A stretch of 60,227 bases of DNA from GCA-2705995 sp965661625 (GTDB taxonomy: Bacteria > Bacteroidota > Bacteroidia > Flavobacteriales_G > Salibacteraceae). The DNA is taken from NCBI GenBank assembly GCA_965661625.1, contig CBFIEM010000018.1, forward strand, positions 1-60,227, in the 5' to 3' direction. Below the pieces are notes generated by a model. That model was not told where the DNA came from, ran no database searches, and saw only the letters and a list, made by a program, of their open reading frames with translations. This document shows positions 7,922 to 17,052 of the stretch, one piece after another; the stretch's first letter is position 1; every line of letters begins with the position of its first letter. A program made the translations under genes and the position numbers.

Positions 7922-9262
7922 ATGGAGTTTAACGATAAAGAGGTTTACGACACACTTGAAAACATGAATGAATTGGCTTTGGACAATTGTTCATTTGGAG
8001 TCGTGCGTATGTCGATTAAAGGAGAAATAAAAGCTTATAACCGGTATGAATCGGAGGTTGCGCGTATTACTTCCTAAGAAGCTATTGGGAAGAATTTTTT
8101 TACACAGATAGCGCCATGTTCTGTTGGTGCAAGTGGCGACTTAACACCACTAGCACACTTAGCTTTATCCCTTTCAGGCGAAGGTTCATTTCGTGTTGGC
8201 GGTGAGCTTATGCAGTATGCTGATTTTGAACGGTTTGCTAAGTTTCAACGTGTAAAATGGGAAGGCAAGGATGCCCTAGCTTTTGTGAATGGTACATCTG
8301 CAATGGTGGCCTTGGCAAGTATGAATATTTATGAAGTTGACCTTTTGCTTAAATGTAGTGTGCAGTTAGCGTTCAGCTATAGTGAATGCTTGGGGGCATA
8401 TCGTGAGGCTTGGGATCCGCGTTTAAGTAATTTACACCCACAACCAGGCCATGTAAGTTTATCATCATGGCTCTCTCAGAATAGTGATGCTGGATGGTTT
8501 ACACAAGAAGGACATAATGGTAGGGGTGTTTTTGTCAATAAGTGGCCTCAGGATCCATATTCAGTTCGCTGCATTCCACAGCTTCTGGGAGCCGTTATGG
8601 ATCAGCTTAATCAAGTAAGTACTTGCTTGGAAACAGAATTAAATACAGTAAGCGATAACCCAAATTTCTTTCCAGCTGACCATGAAGTTTTACATGGAGG
8701 GAATTTTAATGGACAACATGCTGCATTTGCTTCCGATCAACTGAATTTACAAATTGCATACTTAGGTATATATGCTGAAAAACGTATTAGCACCTTGTGT
8801 GACCCTAAGTTAAACCATGGTCTTACAGCTTTTTTGAAAACTGGGTTAGAAGGTGAAAATAGCGGTTTTATGGGAGCACAAGTTACTGCCACCGCACTCT
8901 GTGCAGAGCTAAAGGCATTGTATAAGCCTTTCAGTTTGGAAACGATGAGTACCAATGGGCATAATCAAGACATGGTGAGCATGGGTACATCTGCTGCATG
9001 GCGAGGATATATGATGATTCAACACCTTAAATCGTTGCTCTGTATTGAGTGTATGGTTCTTCAAGCAGCCTTGATTCAACGAGCGTCTCAGTTAAAGGAG
9101 CCTCTATCAGCTCAAAGTTCATCATGGCAAGCACAAATGGCGAAATTCATTGAGCCATTAACTGCTGATCGTCCTTTGGGACCAGAAATCGACGAGCTCA
9201 GTAAAAAACTGCTGAAAATTATCGAGACTTATGAAGAACTACCGTTCTCAGCTAGCGATTAA
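7922..9262 (+). pseudogene. Chimeric pseudogene: photoactive yellow protein N-terminus joined to tyrosine/histidine ammonia-lyase C-terminus
   Basis: One reading frame, broken by a single TAA at 8075-8077. Codons from 7922 encode a PYP-like N-terminus: LDNCSFGVVRM, then YNRYESE with Tyr and Glu matching Tyr42 and Glu46 of Halorhodospira PYP, then after the stop EAIGKNFFTQIAPC, matching IGKNFFKDVAPC with chromophore Cys69 (8117-8119). The next codons are SVGASGDLTPLAHLALSL, the MIO motif region (Ala-Ser-Gly at 8129-8137) of HAL/PAL/TAL lyases. About 380 lyase residues follow intact: QDPYSVRCIPQ, VSDNPNFF, GGNFNGQH and NGHNQDMVSMG. Missing are PYP residues after Cys69 and the first ~150 lyase residues including the catalytic Tyr loop. 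PYP needs p-coumarate made by TAL, so a deletion inside a PYP-TAL operon is the simplest origin. Neither half should work. Confidence 0.85.
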
Positions 9263-9280
9263 ATTCAAACTAGAAAGCGC

Positions 9281-10555
9281 TTAATTGCGCCTTCTTTTTG
9301 ATTTATTACTGCTACTGCTACCTCCAGAATTCTTTTTGCGGTTGGCAAAGAATGCTTGTTTTTGCTTTTGTTTTTCTTTTTCTGCCTCTTTTTTCTCAGC
9401 AGGTGTCATGGGGCTATCTGTTTGTGGATAGGGATTTGAGCCAACCAATGAAATACGCTCTTTAATGAGCTTCTCAATGTCTTTGATGTAAGCATTCTCT
9501 TCTGGCTCACATATAGAGATTGCTGTTCCGTGTTCACCTGCACGTCCACACCTTCCTATACGGTGTACGTACGTTTCAGGCTCATTAGGGATGTCGTAGT
9601 TAATCACGTAATGCAGTTTGTCAATATCGATTCCGCGGGCTGCTATATCTGTAGCAATCAACGCTCTAATTTTGCCATCTTTAAAATCTTGAAGAGCCTT
9701 TTGACGCTGATTTTGATTGCGATCACCATGGATAGCAGCACAACCTATGTGTTTCTTTTTCAAATTGCGTACAATGCGATCTGCTCCGTGTTTCGTACGT
9801 GAGAAAATCAACACTTGATCTAAGGCTGAATCGTCAAGGATATGCAGGAGCACATCAAACTTGGATTTCTTATTGGTAGTGTAAAGTGACTGTCGAATGG
9901 TTTTAGCCGTTGAGGATACAGGATTTACCGCAATTTTTTGTGGGTTCACTAAAATTTCATGCGATAACGATCTGATATTAGTAGGCATGGTAGCTGAAAA
10001 GAATAGCGATTGACGCTTTTTTGGAAGCTTAACGATAATCTTTTTAATGTCGTTGATGAATCCCATATCCAGCATACGATCGGCTTCGTCTAATACAAAA
10101 TACTTAACATTCCGTAATGAGATAAAACCCTGATTCATGAGGTCAAGCAGTCGGCCAGGGGTAGCAACAAGTACATCAACACCACGTTTCAATGCGCGTT
10201 CTTGAGAAGCTTGTTTTACACCTCCAAAAATTACCGTGTTGGTGATGTTTGTGTATTTGGCATATGCCGTTAAATTCTCGCCAATTTGAATGGCTAATTC
10301 ACGGGTTGGAGTGACAATTAAAGAGGTAATTCTTTGCTGCCCTTGAGCATGTTGTTTGTCTTTAAGCAAGTGCTGAATAATAGGAATTGCAAAGGCAGCT
10401 GTTTTTCCTGTACCTGTTTGTGCACTTCCCAAAACATCATTTCCTGCTAATACGAGGGGAATGGCTTTTTCTTGAATTGTTGTTGGCTCTGAGTAGTTCT
10501 CATCCACAAGGGCCTTCAGAATGGATGGGTGTAAGTTTAAATCTTCGAATTTCAT
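9281..10555 (-). CDS. rhlE: DEAD-box ATP-dependent RNA helicase, RhlE-like
   Basis: A 424-residue cytoplasmic RNA helicase. The Q motif region (YSEPTTIQEKAIP), Walker A GSAQTGTGKTAA (about residue 42), PTRELA, TPGR, VLDEADRMLDMGF (motif II, DEAD), SAT and the second RecA domain with LIFSRTKHGAD, DIAARGIDID and HRIGRCGRAG are all present. The C-terminus is a Lys/Ser/Asn-rich tail, typical of the RhlE group, which acts in ribosome assembly, RNA decay or cold adaptation. The symbol reflects subfamily similarity. The gene is convergent with the PYP/lyase remnant. Confidence 0.9.
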   Translation of the reverse strand: MKFEDLNLHPSILKALVDENYSEPTTIQEKAIPLVLAGNDVLGSAQTGTGKTAAFAIPIIQHLLKDKQHAQGQQRITSLIVTPTRELAIQIGENLTAYAKYTNITNTVIFGGVKQASQERALKRGVDVLVATPGRLLDLMNQGFISLRNVKYFVLDEADRMLDMGFINDIKKIIVKLPKKRQSLFFSATMPTNIRSLSHEILVNPQKIAVNPVSSTAKTIRQSLYTTNKKSKFDVLLHILDDSALDQVLIFSRTKHGADRIVRNLKKKHIGCAAIHGDRNQNQRQKALQDFKDGKIRALIATDIAARGIDIDKLHYVINYDIPNEPETYVHRIGRCGRAGEHGTAISICEPEENAYIKDIEKLIKERISLVGSNPYPQTDSPMTPAEKKEAEKEKQKQKQAFFANRKKNSGGSSSSNKSKRRRN

Positions 10556-10703
10556 AGTGTTATTTTAAGTCAATGCTATGGTCCTGCTGTAAGCATTGTT
10601 GGACCTTTTGGTAGGTAGCTGTTAAGTATTTGATGAAAAGGCTAGTGCAGACCTGCTGATCATGTTAGCAGTGCTATCGAGCGAAGCCGTAATGTGTTTT
10701 GAT
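10556..10703. other. Intergenic region, nothing recognised
   Basis: About 150 bases between the helicase start and the OmpA-like scrap. I see no gene, clear hairpin or repeat. The helicase promoter should lie here but no good TAnnTTTG box is evident. Confidence 0.3.
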
Positions 10704-10947
10704 TTATGGGGTAAGACCGATATGGTCATGCACGGGAGTCCTCTTCTGGGTTAAAACTACGCGTGCTTGTTCTCTATTTTCGAGCTGCACGCTCTGCGTT
10801 TGAACTGTTATAAACCGGATACGCTGCGCCAAAGGTGAGTTTTTTTAATGGATAAGGACGCATTTGTTCAGTTATTGATTGTTCAAGAACCTTAACGTAC
10901 CCCTCTGTGATAACGAGGCTCTCACATTTCGGAGTGCTCTGAAACGC
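10704..10947 (-). pseudogene. Remnant of an OmpA-family C-terminal domain
   Basis: Directly after, and in frame with, the stop of the PLP-enzyme gene, the minus strand reads as protein: ESLVITEGYVKVLEQSI, then KLTFGAAYPVYNSSNAERAARK. After a one-base shift it continues ENREQARVVLTQKRTPVHD to a stop at 10704. This resembles the end of an OmpA domain (Gly-Tyr-Gly...Pro...SN...GRAxNRRVE-like). There is no start codon or N-terminal part, and a frameshift lies in the RAAR/NRE segment. It is probably a deletion scrap. The similarity was judged by eye. Confidence 0.42.
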
Positions 10948-12783
10948 TTAAAGTTGACCAACAAAGTTTAAGAAAACCGCTTTATGACGAGCTAAATCGA
11001 GATTGGGAGATACAGCTACGCGAGCGATGTAGTCTTTATCGCCTTCTTTAGTGGTGCCTTGAGTTGAGGTAGCTGGGATGGTCCAGTAACAACCTTTAAG
11101 TTGGCCGTAACTTACACAATACTTACTTTCTGAAGGAATCGACTCAATCATCATATTAATGAGTTTGTGGTTGAGTTCTCGTTTGTACGCCTCACGTTCT
11201 TCATCGGTAGTGCCTTTAGTAGGCAGGTCAAGTGAAAATACAGATGGAGTGAAACCTTGTTCTGCTAATTCGTGCGACACGAAATTAATTTTCGCAGCAG
11301 GAAGTTCAACCTGAATGAAATCTACAAATTCACGTGTGTTTAAGTAGGCTGCTTGAATACGTTCATTCATTGATGGTAGTTGCTCGGCCAAAAAGTGAAA
11401 CTGTAAATCAGTAGCTCCATTATCGCAAAGATGCAGGTGCTTAGCCATTTTAGGCATAAGGTCTGACGCTTTTTGATTGGTAACACAGTATCCTGCAGTA
11501 CACTTCCCGCCACTTGGAAACTTAGATCCGCTCACATAGGCGATCGTCTTTACAGCTGAGAGCACTTTGCCTTCTCCCAGGAACTGCACATTTGGACAAA
11601 ACGTTTGGTCAAGGATGAATACTGGCGGTATGGCCTCATCTCCAGTTGAAGTATGACGCGTTTTGATTAGTGCCGCTTTGAGCGACTCCAAGTTAGGTAC
11701 TTCAACCCTTGGGTTCGTGGGAATTTCAGCAATGATAAATGGAACGGCATCTAATCGTGCCACCTCCTCTAAAACAGCATCTGTACTACTGACCATATCA
11801 TTGTCACCATCTACTGGTAAATCCATAATGGACACATGATCAAGGCAAGCTGCAACCCGTCGCGCCTGATCATTCGTTCCTCCATAACAATTAGGGGGGA
11901 CAATTATTTTGATTGCTTTCCCAGGGTAATGCTCATTAGCATAGTCAATGAGCCCCATCATGATGCAATATTGTATGGAAAGCCCGCTAGAACCAACAAT
12001 CGGACTACCAGCTGTGCCAGTAACTTCACGGATGGTATTGAGAACTGTCTGTTCATCAGCTTGTTCATCATAGGCTTGTTGAGGGCTTTCTGTACCAATA
12101 AATTCGTGTAATGCTGTGTGACAATTGGCAGGAGTCATTGCAATGGATTCTCTTCTTCTAACGTGTTGTATTTCAGATGTGTATTCTTCTTTTTGTAGGG
12201 AGTTGATCATGATTACACTACCTAGACTCGAGTGGATGTTCACATGAAACTCATAGGGTTCATGTTTAAACTCATTGAACGTATCAGCTTGTGATACGAA
12301 GATGATACTTCCGTCAAATTGGGGTGGTGTTTCTCCTGCCTGAAGCTGATGTAGCTCAAAGGAATAACCATATATAGTTCGAATTGCTTTGGCATCAAAA
12401 TGCTCAGGAAGAGCATCCGTATAAATGATATGCGTTTTTTTATTGATGAAAGCATTCTTGCGTAAAACAGCTAAAATTGGCATGGTAGCTGACGAAAAGC
12501 TAATCACCTGTTCAGGTGAGAGTCCAGTAGATTTGGCAATCGCCCATTCTAACACTGATGAGAGTGGATGTCCAAGACGGATATAATCGTAGGCAGTTGG
12601 AAGTTCGCTTAATGTTGAAGGAGTATAGTCTTGTTTGTTGTAACATGCGTTAAACTGGGTAATGAATTCAGTTTTTGCCTTACTTTCATTGTATATATCC
12701 AGGCGATGAGTGGTAAGGCGAAGCCAATCTGATGGCATGTTTTTAAGTACTGCTTCTAAAAAGTTCTTTACTTCCATATACAC
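10948..12783 (-). CDS. PLP-dependent Cys/Met-metabolism-type enzyme with long N-terminal extension
   Basis: A 611-residue protein. The C-terminal two thirds resemble the cystathionine gamma-synthase/lyase fold: GTAGSPIVGSSGLSIQYC, the PNCYGGTNDQARR segment before the cofactor-binding aspartate, FIIAEIPTNPRVEVPN, FILDQTFCPNVQF, and SGSKFPSGGKCTAGY, whose SGSK lysine (about residue 420) should bind PLP. The first ~200 residues are also structured (RLGHPLSSVLEWAIAKSTGLSPEQVISFSSATMPILAV) and may be a degenerate partner domain. The family is about 400 residues, so this is unusually long. Substrate unknown. A weak TATTTTCG box at 12809-12816 may be its promoter. The alternative ATG at 12777 is equally possible. 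Confidence 0.7.
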   Translation of the reverse strand: MYMEVKNFLEAVLKNMPSDWLRLTTHRLDIYNESKAKTEFITQFNACYNKQDYTPSTLSELPTAYDYIRLGHPLSSVLEWAIAKSTGLSPEQVISFSSATMPILAVLRKNAFINKKTHIIYTDALPEHFDAKAIRTIYGYSFELHQLQAGETPPQFDGSIIFVSQADTFNEFKHEPYEFHVNIHSSLGSVIMINSLQKEEYTSEIQHVRRRESIAMTPANCHTALHEFIGTESPQQAYDEQADEQTVLNTIREVTGTAGSPIVGSSGLSIQYCIMMGLIDYANEHYPGKAIKIIVPPNCYGGTNDQARRVAACLDHVSIMDLPVDGDNDMVSSTDAVLEEVARLDAVPFIIAEIPTNPRVEVPNLESLKAALIKTRHTSTGDEAIPPVFILDQTFCPNVQFLGEGKVLSAVKTIAYVSGSKFPSGGKCTAGYCVTNQKASDLMPKMAKHLHLCDNGATDLQFHFLAEQLPSMNERIQAAYLNTREFVDFIQVELPAAKINFVSHELAEQGFTPSVFSLDLPTKGTTDEEREAYKRELNHKLINMMIESIPSESKYCVSYGQLKGCYWTIPATSTQGTTKEGDKDYIARVAVSPNLDLARHKAVFLNFVGQL

Positions 12784-12952
12784 TTACGTTCAGGTTACTG
12801 TTAGGCTGCGAAAATAACCAGAAAAAGGGGAGGAGCAAGGGGCCAACTTACTTGATTGAAGCGTCAGCATGGTGTTGATGCGTGGATTCATTGCGTGGTG
12901 CCGGCACTCGCAAATCCAGAGCTGAATTTGTACGACATCACTCGAGCGTGAT
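12784..12952. other. Intergenic region
   Basis: This contains the weak promoter-like box TATTTTCG (minus strand, 12809-12816) before the PLP-enzyme gene. Otherwise nothing is recognised. Confidence 0.25.
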
Positions 12953-13860
12953 TTACTTGTTTTTAAAGAATCGGGGCAAGGCAGGTTGAGCAGAAATACC
13001 TATGCGTAGGAATTGAGCTTGTTCCATAAATCTGATATTGTAGTAGTCACTTCCGAAATATCCCTGGGCAAAAAACCAAAAAGAAGATGTTGAAAGTAAC
13101 GGCGGTTTCCACGCAAATCTTAAGTCTGCTCCAAATGAACGCCCCTCAGATAGCATACCTACAGAAATGTGTTGGAGTTGCAACTCGAGTTGAGCCATAA
13201 GCGAAAACCGGTGCGCTTTATTCGCTGATTTAGGGGTGAAGCTAATCCATCTACCTGCTAACCTGTATTGGTCAAGTAATTTGTCTTGTTCTTTGGTCCA
13301 ATCAAGTGCAACGTGGTATCTAAACGTACCTTCAAAAGCACTTTGTACAGCGCGATTGTTCCGCTTTGGGATTAAATGGAGGTATCCTAAGTACGCGAAG
13401 TTTGTAGAGAAGTTACTGGACTCCACATTAATGCGTTGCTCATTGGTAATACTATCACGAACATAAAATGGATCACTTTCTCCGTTCGAATGATGGCCCC
13501 AAGCCAACTAGGCAAAGCTGTTTTTATTAATCATGCGATAGGTAGTGCCAATAACGCTAGCATCAGGAGACTCCATTGGTGCGCTCTTCTTAAGCTTCAT
13601 GCGAAAGCCAAAAGAAGGTCGTAGCTCAAATAGCCATTTAGGAGAGGATTTAAGGTGAAAGTAGAAGTTCTGAACGAGAACGGCTTCCGTTAATAACTGT
13701 TCATCAAAATTGTTAATCCCACCTGTGGCGCTGAAAAAAGCGTGGGGTCGTGTTTCATAAAACCCAGCAAATGATAATGCCGAAGTACTATCATTTTGAC
13801 CCTTAACGATTCCTGAAAAAAAAGAAAAAGGAAGATTAATGTATTTAATTTAGCCAGTCT
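12953..13860 (-). pseudogene. Broken outer-membrane phospholipase A (OMPLA)-like gene
   Basis: The C-terminal 184 codons contain LAWGHHSNGESDP, matching the OMPLA active-site segment NHDSNGRSDP (His142 and Ser144), followed by amphipathic beta-strands typical of an outer-membrane barrel. Upstream in the same frame, across a TAG at 13508-13510, translation continues as barrel-like sequence: SALSFAGFYETRPHAFFSATGG, then KWLFELRPSFGFRMKL. The frame lacks a start. A hydrophobic signal (KLNTLIFLFLFF) lies in another frame, and adding one T to the T8 tract (plus-strand A8 at 13816-13823) would join the two. So there are at least one nonsense and one frameshift lesion. The true start is unclear, and it faces the next pseudogene head to head. 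Confidence 0.7.
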
Positions 13861-13896
13861 AAACCTTGTGAATTGGACCAAATAAAACGGAGTTAA

Positions 13897-14810
13897 ATGC
13901 ATCGATTTTTTCAATTTAGACTGATAATATTCCTTTTTTGTCTTGTATCAGAGGGTGTTGCCCAAGAAGGTGATTCGCTTGTAAAAGAGATTCACCCAAA
14001 GCGGCAAAGATAGTAATAGGGGGGAATTCGTTGCTGTTTGGCGCAAGTGGAGTTTATTTGTGGCAAACATGGTTTACATCATCACCACTTCGTTCGTTTC
14101 ATTTTAGGAGTGACAATAATCATTGGTTACAAATGGACAAATTCGGTCATGCTTACAGCGCATACGCTATTGCGACGTATTTCACAGCCGAACTTGAATG
14201 GATGGGCTTATCAAAAGAAAAGAGCGAGCGCTGGGGAACGGGTATCAGTTTATTCACTACGAGTAGTATCGATATTATGGATGGGTTTTCAAGTAAGTGG
14301 GGAGCGTCGTGGGGAGATCTGATTGCGAATACATCGTGGTCTATGCTCTTTCTAGGCCAAGAGCTCTTGTGGGGTGAACAGCGAATAGATTATAAGTTTT
14401 CGTATTGGCCTACACCATTTCCGGATTATTCAAATGAGCTGGGAACGGGTTTCGTGAGTGAAATATTGCAGGACTATAACGGACAAACGTATTGGTTATC
14501 CTTTAACCTGAATAGCTTCACACCGAATCGAGAAATCCCCAAGTGGTTAAACATTGCAATTGGTTATGGTGCTCACAATATGGTTAAACGTGATGGTAAT
14601 CCCGTGATGAGTGATTTTGGTGAAAAGCTTCCTGATTACAACCGCATGCGACAATTCTACGTCTCGCCCGACATTTCATTTAGGAGGATTCCTTCTAAGC
14701 ATGCATTTGTTCGAACACTATTTTTTCTAATGGACTTTATTAAGCTACCCTTGCCTGCACTTGCTTATCAATCGGATGGAAAATTTGTGTTTTATGGCCT
14801 TCATTATTGA
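13897..14810 (+). pseudogene. DUF2279 family protein, frameshifted after the signal peptide
   Basis: An ATG at 13897 opens a good signal peptide (MHRFFQFRLIIFLFCL..., cleavage after VAQ), which reads through VKEIHPKRQR and stops at TAG 14011. One base added near 14001-14010 restores the frame into KIVIGGNSLLFGASGVYLW and then the DUF2279 domain: the DNNHWLQMDKFGHAYSAYAI motif, DIMDGFSSKWGASWGD, DYNGQTYWLSFNL and RQFYVSPDISF. The open downstream frame has only a TTG at 14031 and would lack a signal. DUF2279 proteins are exported and of unknown role. A single-base deletion has probably inactivated the gene; a sequencing error is the alternative. Confidence 0.75.
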
Positions 14811-14874
14811 TGTCAAGTCCGGAAGGTTGTGCCCGTTCCTAACTTCATTCCTAAAAACGTATTAAAGTTATCGG

Positions 14875-15375
14875 CTACTGGATGTTCGTGAAATTGTCTT
14901 CAAAGTAGCGAGTCCATTTGCCGTTTACTAACATTTCGCCGTACTCCTGAAACCCGTTGTTATCAGTTCGTGTGAATATGTAGCGTCGATTTTTGCTACT
15001 CCAAACGGTAAGGGTGTCATTTGCGTATTCGGCTTTGTACCTTCCTATGCGATTGCTAGAGAATACATTATAGTAATAAGCTTCTTCTGTTGCATCGTAA
15101 TTGATAACTGTGTGAAGTTTAAGTTTCTCAGAAGTTAGTTTTATAACTAATATATTGCGCTCAAGTTCATAGTGAATAACCTGATGAGCGAAGATCTCTT
15201 CTTGCTTTATGCCATCTTTATAAGTTGCAGAAAGTCCAACCCAATTTCCAACCATAAAGTCAAGGCTATCCATTTTTGATGAATGACCATTTTGACTCCT
15301 TGCACCATTAAGCATTGAAAAGGTGAAAATAAGCACCGCAATTAGCGGTAAACTGTTTTGGAAGTGTTTTTTCAT
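14875..15375 (-). CDS. Exported hypothetical protein, lipocalin/DUF1579-like
   Basis: A 166-residue protein with a signal peptide (MKKHFQNSLPLIAVLIFTFSM..., probable cleavage after ARS). The mature part opens with LDFMVGNWVGLSATYKDG, resembling the start of small calycin-type barrels (DUF1579-like: FxxGxW), followed by alternating strands ending in NGKWTRYFED. I cannot assign a ligand or reaction. It is convergent with the DUF2279 pseudogene and 48 nt from the DUF1801 gene's stop. Confidence 0.55.
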   Translation of the reverse strand: MKKHFQNSLPLIAVLIFTFSMLNGARSQNGHSSKMDSLDFMVGNWVGLSATYKDGIKQEEIFAHQVIHYELERNILVIKLTSEKLKLHTVINYDATEEAYYYNVFSSNRIGRYKAEYANDTLTVWSSKNRRYIFTRTDNNGFQEYGEMLVNGKWTRYFEDNFTNIQ

Positions 15376-15423
15376 AATAAGTTGAACAGTCGAAAATAGT
15401 TGTTGTTTTAAACCTTAGAAGAT

Positions 15424-15879
15424 TTAGCGCTTAATTTCTGATTCGTAAAGCTTTATCCAATCCTCAGTTGTCATTTTTTGAATTAGCTCACCAATGAGGT
15501 TGTAAGGGATTTGATCCATTTTCTTAAATCGAATGCAGCTTTTTCCCATATCCAACTTTGTTTTGCAATGCTTTGGATAAGCCTCAATAAACCAATTTAG
15601 CAGTTCTTGATTGGCATAAATCCCCATGTGGTATAGCGCCACGTAGTTTTTCTGGGAAGCCACATTAATGAATGGTAAGGGTAGTTCCGGTTCACAGTGA
15701 TAACCAGCGGGGTAAATTGAATGAGGAACCACATATCCTATCATACCATAGCTCATTTGCTCCTTAAATCCATCGGGAAGATGGGTATTAATCGTTTCAC
15801 GGATTTTGGAGATTACAGTCTGTCTTTCTTCAGGAAGCTGAGCAACGTATTCAGCTGGACTTGTTGCTTTAGATTGCAT
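15424..15879 (-). CDS. DUF1801 domain-containing protein
   Basis: A 151-residue cytoplasmic protein. Features of the DUF1801 (YdhG-like) family: SPAEYVAQLPEERQTVISKIRETI, the MSYGMIGYVVP core, NYVALYHMGIYA and the MGKSCIRFKKMDQIPYNLI end. Function of the family is not established. A second DUF1801-like gene lies 140 nt upstream on the same strand, so they may be an old duplication. Confidence 0.85.
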   Translation of the reverse strand: MQSKATSPAEYVAQLPEERQTVISKIRETINTHLPDGFKEQMSYGMIGYVVPHSIYPAGYHCEPELPLPFINVASQKNYVALYHMGIYANQELLNWFIEAYPKHCKTKLDMGKSCIRFKKMDQIPYNLIGELIQKMTTEDWIKLYESEIKR

Positions 15880-16022
15880 AAAAGTTGATCTATCGATGTA
15901 TAATTTCTAACAAAATAAATAATGAGATTGAATTGTTTTATGAGCTATGCAATCAATATTACCCTTCTTGTGCAGCTATACTCTGCTGGTAGAAAAAACT
16001 TAGAGGATTACTCAGTCAATGA

Positions 16023-16451
16023 TTAATCGTTGGTTTTGCCACGTGTGCCCACTTCTATTAGGGATTCAAGGATTTCTAGGTTAATATCTGCTAACTGCTT
16101 GATGTACAAACATCCTTTTCCCCAAGTACACTTACCCAGACTCTTGAGGAGCTTTTCCTCTTTGCTAACATCGTATGTGAGGTAGATGGTGAGTTTCGAT
16201 TTTCTAGGAGCAAATCCAATATTGAACCATTCGTATGTTTGATTTGAACCTTTTCGGCTGTATGAATACTTGCCAAATCCTATCAAAAAGTCAGGATTCT
16301 TTTCATTGCCCCATATTTTGGGTTCATAGCCTGATATTTTACGCATTAAATCGATGATAATTAAGCTGTCCTTTTTTTTGGACATACTACCTAAACTGTC
16401 AATAAAATGTTGAACACTTCTGTTGGTTTCTTGAGTGACTAATCCTGCCAT
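16023..16451 (-). CDS. DUF1801-like protein
   Basis: A 142-residue cytoplasmic protein: VQHFIDSL near the start, KISGYEPKIWGN, LIGFGKYSYSRKGS, WFNIGFAPRKSKLTIYL and LGKCTWGKGCLYIKQLADI match DUF1801-family proteins of the type found next to small stress genes. Function unknown. The ATG at 16451 is preferred to an upstream in-frame TTG at 16469. Confidence 0.8.
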   Translation of the reverse strand: MAGLVTQETNRSVQHFIDSLGSMSKKKDSLIIIDLMRKISGYEPKIWGNEKNPDFLIGFGKYSYSRKGSNQTYEWFNIGFAPRKSKLTIYLTYDVSKEEKLLKSLGKCTWGKGCLYIKQLADINLEILESLIEVGTRGKTND

Positions 16452-16545
16452 GACTGCGGGTTTAAGCAATTTTATAAATGATAATCTTGAATGTGAACTT
16501 CGAATAATATTTTTACTAGTTGTTCAAATGAATCACGTCTAAAAC

Positions 16546-17052
16546 TCACTCAAGTTCACAAATGCGAGCTTCTGGGTTTAGTGTGTCGGTAGTTCTCAAT
16601 ACGGTTGTTAAAAGAATGCCGGTATTGTCGTCTGCAGTCATTACAACAACTGTTTTAGTGGATTCAGGACCTTCATATACTTCATACCAATTCATCTTTT
16701 TAATGCTTCCTTTTGACCAGACTTCTACTTTATCTAAAAAATGAGATTCTTCTGATTCTTGATTCCATGGTGGATTGAATTTTCCTGCAGTTACCGATAT
16801 AACTGATACCCCATGTCCAACTGAGTCACCAGATACAACCGTGCTTGAATTTCCTGCTAGGTAAATTTCAGAACTCCATGTAGAATCTGGTATTAGCACT
16901 GAAAATAAATTCAGCGAATCAGTCAGTTCAATACCAGAGGTGAAGTCAATTTTCTTATACTTGCAGTCCTCAAAGATTAATGATGCAGCTTCATTTTTGT
17001 CTTGGCAAGCTGAAGACAGAACGAGGATAATAATGAGTTGCAGAAACTTCAT
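16546..17052 (-). CDS. Lipoprotein of unknown function
   Basis: A 168-residue protein. MKFLQLIIILVLSSAC is a lipoprotein signal with the cysteine at about residue 16; the open frame extends further upstream but this ATG (17052) starts the signal. The mature part is beta-rich with no motif I recognise. It lies after the decayed T9SS module and before the DUF1801 genes on the same strand. Confidence 0.65.
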   Translation of the reverse strand: MKFLQLIIILVLSSACQDKNEAASLIFEDCKYKKIDFTSGIELTDSLNLFSVLIPDSTWSSEIYLAGNSSTVVSGDSVGHGVSVISVTAGKFNPPWNQESEESHFLDKVEVWSKGSIKKMNWYEVYEGPESTKTVVVMTADDNTGILLTTVLRTTDTLNPEARICELE

